NCBI GenBank assembly: GCA_005768725.1
Contig: VAFM01000001.1
Span: 930,001 to 994,000 of the forward strand
Origin: Blastochloris viridis
Lineage (GTDB): Bacteria; Pseudomonadota; Alphaproteobacteria; UBA2136; UBA6156
Length of the DNA: 64,000 nt
Direction: 5' to 3'
In this document: piece by piece, positions 43,452 to 51,072 of the stretch
Layout: each line of letters starts with the position of its first letter
How positions within the stretch are numbered: position 1 is the first letter of the stretch
Notes under the pieces: model-generated
The model's database searches: none
What the model was told of the DNA's origin: nothing
Seen by the model: the letters and a program-made list of their open reading frames with translations, nothing else
Made by a program: the position numbers and the translations under genes

Positions 43452-44786
43452 TTAGCTCTTTCGACAGTAGAGTACAGCGACGTTTTTCGGACGGGTTTCA
43501 GCACCACCGTTTTGACCGATAGCCTGGCTTTGCAACGCCACGTCTCGTGATCTGTCACTGGTACGGAAGGCATTGTGAATATTATCGACCGGCCAGCCCT
43601 GCGTAGCCGCATCATTACGGTCATTTACAGGCGCGTAGGCTGTGTGCGTGTGGCTGGCAAACATATCTCCCTGTGTCGCGCCAATCGTCCGTGTGCCGTC
43701 AGGGTCGTTACCGGCACCATTATCGACACCCCGCAGGAAACGGCCGCGGGCAGGCGTATATTCTGTCCAGCCACTGGGGCAGGACGTAAGGTCGAATGCC
43801 ATAATCGCGCCGGTCGGTACCGTAGGAGCCGTACTTAATGCCTTGGTAATCGCTTGCAACACACGCAGCGGGGTCATGATGTGGTCATTGTTGGTGCCTG
43901 CTTCTGCTTCGGCCTGCGTAGCCACCATACCACCTGCCACCGTGTTGCCGGTGATACTACCGGTTACCGTGAAGTTGCCTGTTACCGTGGCCCCCGTGGT
44001 ATTGACCAGCACGCGTTGCACGCCACCTGTGGTGAGGCCCAACTGGTCGGCACCCACCCAGTACATGCCGGTGTTAGTGTCGCCCGACCATGTGTAGCCG
44101 GGAGCCGTGATGCTGTCGCCCGCAAAGCCGTAGATGGCGGCGCCTGCGTCTATCACGCCCGTGGTGCTTACGTAGCCCGCCACCCGTAGGCCGCTGCTAT
44201 TGACCAGCACGCGTTGCACGCCGCCCGTGGTGAGGCCTAACTGGTCGGCACCTACCCAGTACATACCGGTATTGGAGTCGCCGCTCCAACTGAACCCTGG
44301 TGTTGCGGCGGCTTCGCCTGCCGTAGAGTTGAGAATCCGCAGCGCTTGCACATTACCGGTTGTGGTACTGATGGCTGGTCCCACCAGCCCTGCGGTCGCA
44401 TGCAGATATGCGGCGCCTTGTACGCCGGCAAGTGTGAAACTGATAGTGCCGCGATCGGCCACCACCATCCCTAACGTTGAGCCCGAACCGATACCCGTTG
44501 TGGAAATACGATCGGTTGCCGAACTTGGTAACGAGAGATTGGTGAGGCCGGACCCATCACCTATAAACTGAGCTGCCTGCAGGTTGCCTGTAACGCTGAC
44601 GTGACCGGCTGAGCTGATGCTTGGTGCATACGTTGGGCAGCCAATGTCTCCGCGGGAGGCTTCGCCAATGCACATGCGGTTGGCGTTGGTACCCATTGTA
44701 GAACTGATGGTGGCAAACAACCCCCAATCCTGAGCATAAGGGCCCGCGATAACGGTAAATATCATTAAAGCAACTAATCGACGCAC
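43452..44786 (-). CDS. Exported surface protein with tail-fibre-like repeats and tail-collar-like C-terminus
   Basis: Exported protein of 444 residues. I choose the GTG at 44786, which is preceded by AGGGGG at good distance and begins a signal peptide (VRRLVALMIFTVIAGPYAQ); the frame is open further upstream without support. The first part has GDGSGLTNLS, as in trimeric tail fibres and autotransporter stalks. Two almost identical 35-residue units (WSGDSNTGMYWVGADQLGLT and partner) follow 66 residues apart. The C-terminus resembles a phage tail-collar domain: GAIMAFDLTSCPSGWTEYTPARGRFLRGVDNG, HTHT, then R-P-K-N-V-A-V-L-Y-C. With a signal peptide and no other phage genes nearby, it looks like a domesticated adhesin. 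Confidence 0.75.
   Translation of the reverse strand: MRRLVALMIFTVIAGPYAQDWGLFATISSTMGTNANRMCIGEASRGDIGCPTYAPSISSAGHVSVTGNLQAAQFIGDGSGLTNLSLPSSATDRISTTGIGSGSTLGMVVADRGTISFTLAGVQGAAYLHATAGLVGPAISTTTGNVQALRILNSTAGEAAATPGFSWSGDSNTGMYWVGADQLGLTTGGVQRVLVNSSGLRVAGYVSTTGVIDAGAAIYGFAGDSITAPGYTWSGDTNTGMYWVGADQLGLTTGGVQRVLVNTTGATVTGNFTVTGSITGNTVAGGMVATQAEAEAGTNNDHIMTPLRVLQAITKALSTAPTVPTGAIMAFDLTSCPSGWTEYTPARGRFLRGVDNGAGNDPDGTRTIGATQGDMFASHTHTAYAPVNDRNDAATQGWPVDNIHNAFRTSDRSRDVALQSQAIGQNGGAETRPKNVAVLYCRKS
44002..44297. repeat. Two near-identical ~98-bp internal repeats
   Basis: Units at about 44002-44099 and 44200-44297, 198 bases (66 codons) apart in the same frame, within the surface protein gene. Differences are mostly synonymous, so the repeat is maintained at protein level. 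Confidence 0.8.
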
Positions 44787-44959
44787 GTGAGGTGCCCCCC
44801 TTTTCTTATTTATCTCACACAATGCTTCTTGAGCAGTTGCCTAAACATGACTTCGGGCTTTGGGTATTACCCATCCATTACTAGGTTATAGTCCACACGT
44901 TTTCAAGATATCGGACGTTATAGATGGCCATCACACGTGCTTCTACAGACTTCTTTGGT

Positions 44960-45394
44960 TTATTGAAGCGAACAGCACTGGGCCGCGTAAACTTCAGGCG
45001 CTGCATGATTATCTGTCTTTTTTGACCACGTATCACCTTCATACGCCATGCCGATCATCACCTTCTGCGACGGACATGTCAGAGTCTTGCTTCCCTGAGG
45101 CAGAGAATACCATTCACAGTTCTTGGGCGTTGCGGGTGCGGCTGCGACCTTACAGCCTTGGGCATCGGCACCGCTCGTGCCGGGCGAGTACAGCATCCCT
45201 TTGACGCCACAGGCTTTAATCGCCTCGGCCAGCAATTTGGCGTTCTTGGCATTCCCGTTCGCCTGGTCGGCGATATCCTTCAGCGCCACCCATGTCATCT
45301 GGTTTCCCAGCGAGCCACCTGCCGTACGCTCTTGCGCCGCCAAAGCCAGAGGTACCAGTAAACATGCCAGAGCCATCATACAGAGGGTTTTCAT
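44960..45394 (-). CDS. Secreted cysteine-containing protein, paralogue of the protein at 4443-4970
   Basis: Exported protein of 144 residues; signal peptide MKTLCMMALACLLVPLALAA, mature chain starting QERTAGGSL. It shares with the protein at 4443-4970 this exact mature N-terminus, a W-V/T-A-L-K segment and L-Y-S-P-G-T-S-G-A-D-A-Q-G-C. It has six cysteines in the mature part, including a C-terminal CC, which suggests disulphides. The family is not recognised. AAGGATCC precedes the ATG. It lies 173 bases from the surface protein gene in the same direction, possibly a functional pair. Confidence 0.8.
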   Translation of the reverse strand: MKTLCMMALACLLVPLALAAQERTAGGSLGNQMTWVALKDIADQANGNAKNAKLLAEAIKACGVKGMLYSPGTSGADAQGCKVAAAPATPKNCEWYSLPQGSKTLTCPSQKVMIGMAYEGDTWSKKTDNHAAPEVYAAQCCSLQ

Positions 45395-45456
45395 TCCAGG
45401 ATCCTTATCGTTGTTACATCTCTATTATATATGATCTTTCTTGTTTTTTCCTGACA

Positions 45457-45483
45457 CAAAAAAACGGTACCCAGCGGTACCGT
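45457..45483 (-). terminator. Terminator after coxB
   Basis: Hairpin ACGGTACC / GGTACCGT with a four-base loop; on the minus strand seven Ts follow. Confidence 0.9.
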
Positions 45484-45503
45484 CTCTTTTTTGCCAGTTG
45501 GCC

Positions 45504-46460
45504 TTAGTGGCCGGCGGCGCCTTCTTCATGAGCCTCAGGGCCGGTGGTCGGAGACGTTGCGTCCGGCACCGGTACGGCGCTGGGGCTGATGGCAACCTGC
45601 TCGGCCAGCGTGGTGGCAGAGACAAACGTACCGGAGACCGGAGCGACCGGAGCAGGCAGATCGGCAATGCCGGCCGACTTCTTCTGCTCAGCGATCCAGA
45701 CATCAAACTCGGCTTGCGGAATGGCCTTTACGCGGAAGAACATTTCTCCGTGGGCCTGGCCGCAGAGTTCGGCACACTGGCCCAGCCAGTCGCCAGCTTC
45801 GGTGGCTTCAAACCAGGCGTAGTTGATACGGCCCGGGATGGCGTCGATCTTCACGCCCAGGTGTGGAACAAAAACGGCGTGGATAACGTCCTGCGAAGTC
45901 ACGTGCAGTACCACTTTCTTGCCAACCGGCACGACCAGCGTCTTTACCTGACGGCCAAGGTTGGGCAGGCTGACTTCGGGGTCATCGGCGGTCGGTTCCG
46001 GGGCCGAGACGTGCTTGCCGCCTTCGCTGACATCCGGATAGAAGAAGTCCCAGCCGAACTGATAACCGACGACTTCGACGTTCATCGCGTCTTCTGGCAT
46101 GGTGCGGATGAGGTGCATGCCCTTGTAACTGAAAATGGCGATGGCAACGCAGATCAGGGCCGGGATGATGGTCCAGATCAATTCCAGCGTCAGGCTGTGG
46201 CTGAAGGTGGCCGGTTTGGCGACTTTCTCGCGGCGGTAACGCCAGAGGATGTAGACCACCGGTACAGCGACCACGAGGGCCACCACGGCGATAATCACGA
46301 AGATGAAGTTATAGAGCCAGCCGATCTCGTTGGCGACCGGACCTACCGGCGACGGGAAACCGCCCGGGTGAATGGTTTCGGCAGCCAGAGCGGCGGCAAC
46401 TACAGCGATGTTCAGACCGAAAGCGGCGGCCAGGGTCAGGAGGGTGCGTACGTTAGGCAT
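45504..46460 (-). CDS. coxB: Cytochrome c oxidase subunit II
   Basis: Subunit II of the aa3-type terminal oxidase, 318 residues. A signal peptide is followed by two membrane helices (about 45-70 and 90-112) and a periplasmic cupredoxin domain with the CuA site: the first His in QDVIHAVFVPHL, then GQCAELCGQAHGEM (C-x3-C-x3-H-x2-M). The aromatic electron-entry segment QFGWDFFYPD is present. A proline/alanine-rich tail of about 50 residues extends beyond the fold. Subunit I, subunit III and assembly genes are not next to it; a terminator follows directly, so this coxB stands alone. Confidence 0.95.
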   Translation of the reverse strand: MPNVRTLLTLAAAFGLNIAVVAAALAAETIHPGGFPSPVGPVANEIGWLYNFIFVIIAVVALVVAVPVVYILWRYRREKVAKPATFSHSLTLELIWTIIPALICVAIAIFSYKGMHLIRTMPEDAMNVEVVGYQFGWDFFYPDVSEGGKHVSAPEPTADDPEVSLPNLGRQVKTLVVPVGKKVVLHVTSQDVIHAVFVPHLGVKIDAIPGRINYAWFEATEAGDWLGQCAELCGQAHGEMFFRVKAIPQAEFDVWIAEQKKSAGIADLPAPVAPVSGTFVSATTLAEQVAISPSAVPVPDATSPTTGPEAHEEGAAGH

Positions 46461-46675
46461 GGGGACTTCTGCTTATGAATTTTTGCAATGTTGGGCGCTT
46501 ATGTTGAGGGTCACCGTAGCCCAAGGTTTGATAAGCATCAAGCGGCCCTACACAAAATAGGGGCATGCGCACCACAAAAAGACACCCCCGGTGTGGCATT
46601 TGACCGCGCCCCTTTGTCCTCCCCTCACAAAGCCGTTGCCCTTGGCGCCAAAGCCTGTTAGAGAAACACCCGTGC

Positions 46676-46763
46676 GGAGGCGTGGCCGAGTGGTTTAAGG
46701 CGCACGCCTGGAAAGCGTGTTGGGGGCAACCCCTCGGAGGTTCGAATCCTCTCGCCTCCGCCA
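46676..46763 (+). tRNA. tRNA-Ser (anticodon GGA)
   Basis: 88-base type II tRNA with encoded CCA. Acceptor GGAGGCG/CGCCTCC, anticodon stem CACGC/GCGTG with loop CTGGAAA (anticodon GGA), a long variable arm (TGGGGGCAACCCCTC) and T arm GGTTCGAATCC-type. Its last 15 bases are duplicated at 56494-56508, marking it as an integration site. Confidence 0.96.
46749..46763 (+). repeat. attL core of the integrated element
   Basis: CTCTCGCCTCCGCCA, the 3' end of tRNA-Ser including CCA. An identical copy lies at 56494-56508 in the same orientation. Confidence 0.8.
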
Positions 46764-46773
46764 GATATTCCAT

Positions 46774-46803
46774 AAAAACACTCACTTAGGTGGGTGTTTT
46801 TTG
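46774..46803 (+). terminator. Terminator after tRNA-Ser
   Basis: Hairpin AACACTCAC / GTGGGTGTT (one wobble pair) followed by six Ts. It lies inside the island, so the element supplies the tRNA terminator. Confidence 0.8.
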
Positions 46804-46956
46804 TCTATACCATCATATATACCATCAATTTGGAAATATACCTCAGGCAGCACATAGAAACCGTATTTACTCGAGCAGTCCGGCACCACAATATCTCGTA
46901 TGCCACGATAAATGAGATACTTGCATTAGACACACTTTAGTAATACGTTCGTATGC

Positions 46957-47613
46957 ATGAAACCACAAACCAAACGCGCTTATGAATATATTCAGCACAG
47001 TATCATACTGGATGGATTTGCGCCGTCGGTTCAAGATTTGGCTGACGCTATGGGTTACAAGTCTAAACGCTCAGCAGCTATCATTATCGAAGAGCTCATT
47101 GAAGAAGGCCTTCTCCAACGTCGCGGCAATGGCAACCGTCAACTCCAATTACTTTTCCAACCCCAAACTGCTAAGGCAAGTGCTAGCGTTGTTAAAGTCC
47201 CCCTCCTTGGTCGAGCATCTTGCGGCCCCCTCATGCTAGCCAGTGAGAACATCGAGGCTACAATCCAAGTATCAACGGGCCTAGCTCGTCCTCCGCACCG
47301 CTATTTCATTTTGCGAGCTCATGGAAATTCCATGAACAAAGCGGGCATTCAACATGGAGATTTGGTGCTGATACGCCAGCAGTCCACGGCTCAAGCTGGT
47401 GACAAGGTTTTGGCTCTGATTGACGATGAGGCTACCATCAAAGAATTTCATCCGCATGGAAACACCGTCGTGCTTATGCCGCGTAGTACCGATAAGACCA
47501 TCCAGCCGATAGTGATGGAAGCTGACTTCCAAATTCAAGGCATTGTTATCGCCACCCTGCCGCCACAGATTTCACCCGCATTAACAGATTTCGATGAAGG
47601 TGAAAGCCCCTAA
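46957..47613 (+). CDS. LexA-like self-cleaving repressor
   Basis: Repressor of 218 residues. The N-terminal 65 residues are a LexA-type winged helix (GFAPSVQDLADAMGYKSKRSAAIIIEELIEEGLL). The C-terminal part is an S24 autoprotease: cleavage region LLGRASCGPLMLA, catalytic Ser in HGNSMNKAGIQHGDLVLI and Lys in EATIKEF. The expected scissile bond would be Cys-Gly, as in UmuD, instead of the Ala-Gly of LexA. First gene of the island; RecA-triggered cleavage would derepress island genes on DNA damage. No ribosome site is visible before the ATG. Confidence 0.88.
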   Translation: MKPQTKRAYEYIQHSIILDGFAPSVQDLADAMGYKSKRSAAIIIEELIEEGLLQRRGNGNRQLQLLFQPQTAKASASVVKVPLLGRASCGPLMLASENIEATIQVSTGLARPPHRYFILRAHGNSMNKAGIQHGDLVLIRQQSTAQAGDKVLALIDDEATIKEFHPHGNTVVLMPRSTDKTIQPIVMEADFQIQGIVIATLPPQISPALTDFDEGESP

Positions 47614-47770
47614 AAAAAGGCCACCCATGGGGCAGCCAGAGCAGCCACTACAATGCCTGCATTCCTGAATGTAGGCAGATTGCCTCCGGTTTACAAGGGT
47701 AGCCAACAGCATTTCATCCCCATTTTGGTGGGGGTGTGCTGAGCATGCAACCAATATGTAAGGACAAACC

Positions 47771-47980
47771 ATGTCTAAGCAACAGCCTGCCCGGCTTCAA
47801 GGGCTCAAACCCGGTACCGAAGCGCCTGCTTCTGGCCAGTACCAGCAAATCGGCCCACGCGGTGGCAAAGGCCCGGAAATTACGTCCACGCAAGGCAAGC
47901 CCCTGCCCCCGACGACGATATCCGGCTCTACCTATAAGCTGGTTGACCCTACCAAAAACCAATCCGGTAAAGGGAAATAG
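47771..47980 (+). CDS. Small YjzC-like protein
   Basis: Protein of 69 residues rich in Gly, Pro, Lys and Thr. The order L-K-P-G-T-E-A-P-A-S-G-Q-Y, I-G-P-R-G-G-K and G-K-P-L-P-P-T resembles the YjzC family, small proteins without known function. TAAGGA lies before the ATG. It precedes the DUF3892 gene by 2 bases, so the two form an operon. No membrane segment. Confidence 0.7.
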   Translation: MSKQQPARLQGLKPGTEAPASGQYQQIGPRGGKGPEITSTQGKPLPPTTISGSTYKLVDPTKNQSGKGK

Positions 47981-47982
47981 CC

Positions 47983-48243
47983 ATGGCTGAATATCAGGTG
48001 ACTCACATCCGCCTTTCCAATGGCACTACCCACCAGCACATCACTCAGCTTGCGATTGGTGGCCAATGGTACACGCGGCAACAAGTAGTCGACTTCATCC
48101 GGTCGGGCCACTCCTTCTACACTCAGGTGTATGGAGGCAGCAAAACCTACCTCAAGGTCGTAGACGCTACTCCGCCCTACGTACAAACGTTTGCGAACAA
48201 TACGCCAACGGATAACCTGCTCTCTCTGCCTAAGGCGGCATAG
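47983..48243 (+). CDS. DUF3892 protein
   Basis: Protein of 86 residues fitting the DUF3892 pattern: EYQVTHIRLSNG, HITQLAIGG, then Q-V-V-D-F-I-R-S-G and a strand pair with Y-V-Q-T-F-A-N. Family function is unknown; members often occur on mobile elements beside YjzC-like genes. It is second in a two-gene operon and is followed by a hairpin terminator. Confidence 0.75.
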   Translation: MAEYQVTHIRLSNGTTHQHITQLAIGGQWYTRQQVVDFIRSGHSFYTQVYGGSKTYLKVVDATPPYVQTFANNTPTDNLLSLPKAA

Positions 48244-48250
48244 AGATACT

Positions 48251-48281
48251 GGGGAGGAAGGGTAACTTCCTCCCCTCTTAT
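48251..48281 (+). terminator. Hairpin terminator after DUF3892 gene
   Basis: GGGGAGGAAG / CTTCCTCCCC with a five-base loop, then TCTTATTT. Confidence 0.75.
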
Positions 48282-48303
48282 TTAATGAAAGACATATAAA
48301 CAC

Positions 48304-48795
48304 ATGAAAACGAATATCAAGAACACGCTGCTTGCCGCCGTACAAGAGTCGAAAGAGCGAAAGGACGCGGCACAAAAAAGCTTAGAGGCTGAAAAAACAG
48401 CCGAACAGCAATTTATGGACAGCTTTAAGCAAGTTCGAGCCGAGGTAATTAAACCTGCTATGGAAGAACTCAAAGCCTTGCTCACGGCCAATGGCGTTAT
48501 TTGTGGTATTCATGAAAGTGAAGAGCGCTTTGAAGACAGAACTGGTCGTATGGCAGAGAGATGCGGTATCACCATGACTTTCTTCGATGATACGAAAAAC
48601 AGACATGTTGCTACAAGCTATCCTCATTTTACGGTTTATGCAGATAAGCTCGCGAAAAACGTTAGCTTTCACCAAAGCACTATCGGGCCCGGCAGAGGCG
48701 GTAGCGCAGGGAACTGTGGTTCCTCAGACCTCGATAAAGTCACGCATGATTTAATACAAGAATACGTTACTAATCTCGTAACTAAAGTTGTTTAG
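48304..48795 (+). CDS. Hypothetical protein of the island
   Basis: Protein of 163 residues, not recognised. The first 60 residues are a charged coiled coil (QESKERKDAAQKSLEAEKTAEQQF region), followed by an alpha/beta part with GVICGIHESEERFEDRTG and a glycine-rich loop (STIGPGRGGSAGNCGSSD). No signal peptide or membrane helix. Base composition is lower in G+C than the host genes. A strong terminator follows. No start-site alternative is better than the ATG at 48304, though its ribosome site (AAAGA) is modest. Confidence 0.65.
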   Translation: MKTNIKNTLLAAVQESKERKDAAQKSLEAEKTAEQQFMDSFKQVRAEVIKPAMEELKALLTANGVICGIHESEERFEDRTGRMAERCGITMTFFDDTKNRHVATSYPHFTVYADKLAKNVSFHQSTIGPGRGGSAGNCGSSDLDKVTHDLIQEYVTNLVTKVV

Positions 48796-48804
48796 CCTTA
48801 ACTG

Positions 48805-48842
48805 AAAAAGCCCCCGCTGCATTGCTGCGACGGGGGCTTTTC
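48805..48842. terminator. Bidirectional terminator between the hypothetical gene and argH
   Basis: Hairpin AAAAGCCCCCG / CGGGGGCTTTT with a 14-base partly paired loop; A and T runs on both sides. Confidence 0.9.
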
Positions 48843-48853
48843 GTTTTCGAGGG

Positions 48854-50224
48854 TTAATTTTTCAAGGCGGCAAGTTGCTCCAACACACGGGCACGGGCGG
48901 TGCCTCCGGGCTGAGAGCGGCGCTCCACGGCCTTCTCAAAGCTGGTTTCGAAGCCTTGCATCGGCTTGTGACCCAACTCGGTGATGGCCTTGTTCATGGT
49001 CTCCAGCGGAAGCTGGTGAACCTGAACCCCTTGCACGTCGGCATCCTTTACCCATGCCGCCACAATCTTGTAGGCGTCACGGAAAGGCACACCTTCAGCC
49101 GCAAGGGCATCGGCCAGCTCTGTCGCCAGAATGTGGCCTTGATGGAGGATGTCGTCCGCGCGTTGCGGGTTGACGTCCATTTCGATTACGAAGCCGGGCC
49201 AGACACTCAGGCAAGCAGTCGCACAATCAAGAGACCGCATAATCACGCCTTTCAGTTCGTGCAGGTCGCTGCCGTAACTGGTAGGCACGGTGCGCATCAG
49301 CATGTAGCCATCGGCTTGGGCGCCAATCATGTGGGCCGAGTGAGCGCGGGTAAGTTCCGGTACGTCCGGGTTGCGCTTGTTCGGCATGATAGAGCTACCA
49401 GTCGACCAGCGTGGCGGGAGCTTGATAAGCCCCACCGGCGTGGCAGACCAGTACATGGCGTCTTCGGCCAGACGGCCGAGGTGAACGCCAAGTTGCGCCA
49501 AGGCGGAGAGGGCTTGGAGCATGAAGTCGCGGTTGCCCACGGCGTCATACGAGTTGGCAGCAGGTGCGGCAAACCCAAGCTGTTTCGCCATGGCGGACAA
49601 GTCCATCGGCAGCGGCGTACCGGCCAGTGCCGCCGCCCCTTGGGGCATTTCGGCAAGGGCGGTGGTACGTGCGGCATTAAGACTTGCAATGTCCCGCTGG
49701 AACGCCTGCGCATGAGCCAGAAGCACATGAGCAAAACGCACCGGCTGACCGTGCTGGAGGTGGGTCATGCCGGGAATCAGCACGTCCACCAAGGTTTCAG
49801 CTTTGGCTACAAGAGCCTGCACCAGCGTTGCTACATCGGCAGAGACACGCGCGGTTTCATCCGCCATGTAGAGCCGCAGAGTGGTCGCGATCAGGTCGTT
49901 ACGGGAACGGCCGACGTGCATTTTCTTACCGAGTTCGCCGTGGCGTTCGGTAACATAGCGCTCGAGGTGCATGTGAATGTCCTCATCGCGTACGTTCCAA
50001 ACGAAGGTTCCTGCGGCAATGCTGGCAACCGCTTCATCGAGTGTGGCACCGATGGCCTTGACCTCATCTGCGGCGAAGTAGCCAAGGCCTGCCAGACCTG
50101 ACAGCCATGCCTTTTGTACAGCTACTTCCTGCTTGGCGAGGCGTCTGTCGACACCGATACCATTGGTAAAGTTGAAGAGTTCGTCGGGTTGGGCATTATT
50201 CACCCCCGATTGCAAAACACTCAT
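48854..50224 (-). CDS. argH: Argininosuccinate lyase
   Basis: Last enzyme of arginine biosynthesis, splitting argininosuccinate into arginine and fumarate; 456 residues, normal length. Aspartase/fumarase superfamily segments are intact: EDIHMHLERY, KMHVGRSRNDLIATTLRLY, GMTHLQHGQPVRFAH, and the signature TGSSIMPNKRNPDVPEL. All catalytic regions are present, so it should be active. It lies inside the tRNA-Ser island between small unknown genes, with G+C content like the host rather than like the island's small genes. Either the island captured it or it is cargo. No other arg gene is adjacent. Confidence 0.95.
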   Translation of the reverse strand: MSVLQSGVNNAQPDELFNFTNGIGVDRRLAKQEVAVQKAWLSGLAGLGYFAADEVKAIGATLDEAVASIAAGTFVWNVRDEDIHMHLERYVTERHGELGKKMHVGRSRNDLIATTLRLYMADETARVSADVATLVQALVAKAETLVDVLIPGMTHLQHGQPVRFAHVLLAHAQAFQRDIASLNAARTTALAEMPQGAAALAGTPLPMDLSAMAKQLGFAAPAANSYDAVGNRDFMLQALSALAQLGVHLGRLAEDAMYWSATPVGLIKLPPRWSTGSSIMPNKRNPDVPELTRAHSAHMIGAQADGYMLMRTVPTSYGSDLHELKGVIMRSLDCATACLSVWPGFVIEMDVNPQRADDILHQGHILATELADALAAEGVPFRDAYKIVAAWVKDADVQGVQVHQLPLETMNKAITELGHKPMQGFETSFEKAVERRSQPGGTARARVLEQLAALKN

Positions 50225-50336
50225 AAGTCAGTCCTTTCCCGCATTTCGGCGGATTATAGCCCGCATAAGGGGCTGTCAGGCAAGGGATTTCCGCCTCCTT
50301 CTAAAAGTATACATCGCCAGAGTCAAGGAGGTTTTC

Positions 50337-50777
50337 ATGACTGGTGCCATCTACGATGCCTTGAACGAGCATCGCCTCTCACGAGAGGAAACGTTCAAAA
50401 TCAAATCTACCATGCGGTGGGTGGTGAAATTCCGCTCTTCGCAGGTTACAGACGAAGCCCTTGAAGGAGGTCTTCTTCTCCGCCACGTGGTGGACAATGC
50501 CAACTCTCAGGATTGGGAGGTTGTTGCGAAGGAATTGAAGCTAGAAATAGCGTCTCTGCCCTTTCAAAACAACGAGAATGGAACACTCTCGCTGGACGAA
50601 ATCTTCGCCCGCGTAGACCAGTCTCTTGCGTATGCCTGCCGCACACGTCTTGTGAAAGACGAAGCCTGCCCCCGCCACCCCGATACATTGGAAGTGGCCG
50701 AGGTTGCGCTTGTGGCGGATGCCCAACAGCTTCGGGCCCTGCTACGCCACGTACTCAACCACTGGCAGAACAGGTGA
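50337..50777 (+). CDS. Hypothetical protein of the island
   Basis: Soluble protein of 146 residues, not recognised. The ATG at 50337 is preferred: AAGGAGG lies directly upstream at ideal spacing, while the frame further upstream runs into argH. The product is mainly helical with mixed charge and has three cysteines near and after residue 100. It is divergent from argH and ends at a terminator. Confidence 0.65.
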   Translation: MTGAIYDALNEHRLSREETFKIKSTMRWVVKFRSSQVTDEALEGGLLLRHVVDNANSQDWEVVAKELKLEIASLPFQNNENGTLSLDEIFARVDQSLAYACRTRLVKDEACPRHPDTLEVAEVALVADAQQLRALLRHVLNHWQNR

Positions 50778-50802
50778 AACTTTGAAGTATGCGATAACTT
50801 AG

Positions 50803-50831
50803 CCCCTATCAGCTTGTCTGGTAGGGGTTTT
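50803..50831 (+). terminator. Terminator after the 146-residue hypothetical gene
   Basis: CCCCTATCA / TGGTAGGGG (one wobble) with a seven-base loop, followed by TTTT and further Ts. Confidence 0.8.
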
Positions 50832-50883
50832 ACATTTTTAGCCGGTCGTGTATGTTGCAGCTGCATGGGCGAGTTGTCCGTGT

Positions 50884-51052
50884 GGGGCGTTGTAACCCCT
50901 CGATTACGGCAGCGACATCTGCCGATACCAAAACTGTCGCCCTCTAACCCTGCGGTTGGGGAGGCGGCGGAATGCAATAGCGCAAGCGAATACGCTGCGC
51001 CGTTTAATCGACGGTTACAAACTCCCCGGCCACCTTTTACGGTGGTCGTTTT
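50884..51052 (+). ncRNA. Candidate structured RNA or riboswitch-like leader
   Basis: Gene-free stretch with nested pairing. An outer stem joins GGGG..TTGTAACC (50884-50897) to GGTTACAA..CCCC (51013-51027). Inside lie a perfect hairpin CGGCAG/CTGCCG (50907-50924), a stem around 50940-50964 (CCTCTAACC / GGTTGGGGAGG) and a GC-GCAA-GC tetraloop near 50980. Directly after the outer stem comes a hairpin GGCCACC/GGTGGTC (51028-51047) with a short GTTTTA tract, then the ribosome site of the membrane-protein gene. The layout, structured domain-terminator-gene, is that of a regulatory leader; a free-standing small RNA is the alternative. No known class recognised. Confidence 0.5.
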
Positions 51053-51072
51053 ACATAAAAGGGAGATGAACC

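Noticed and set aside
44002..44297. CRISPR-like spacing of two repeats
   Set aside because: Only two units, in frame within a coding gene, with protein-level conservation.
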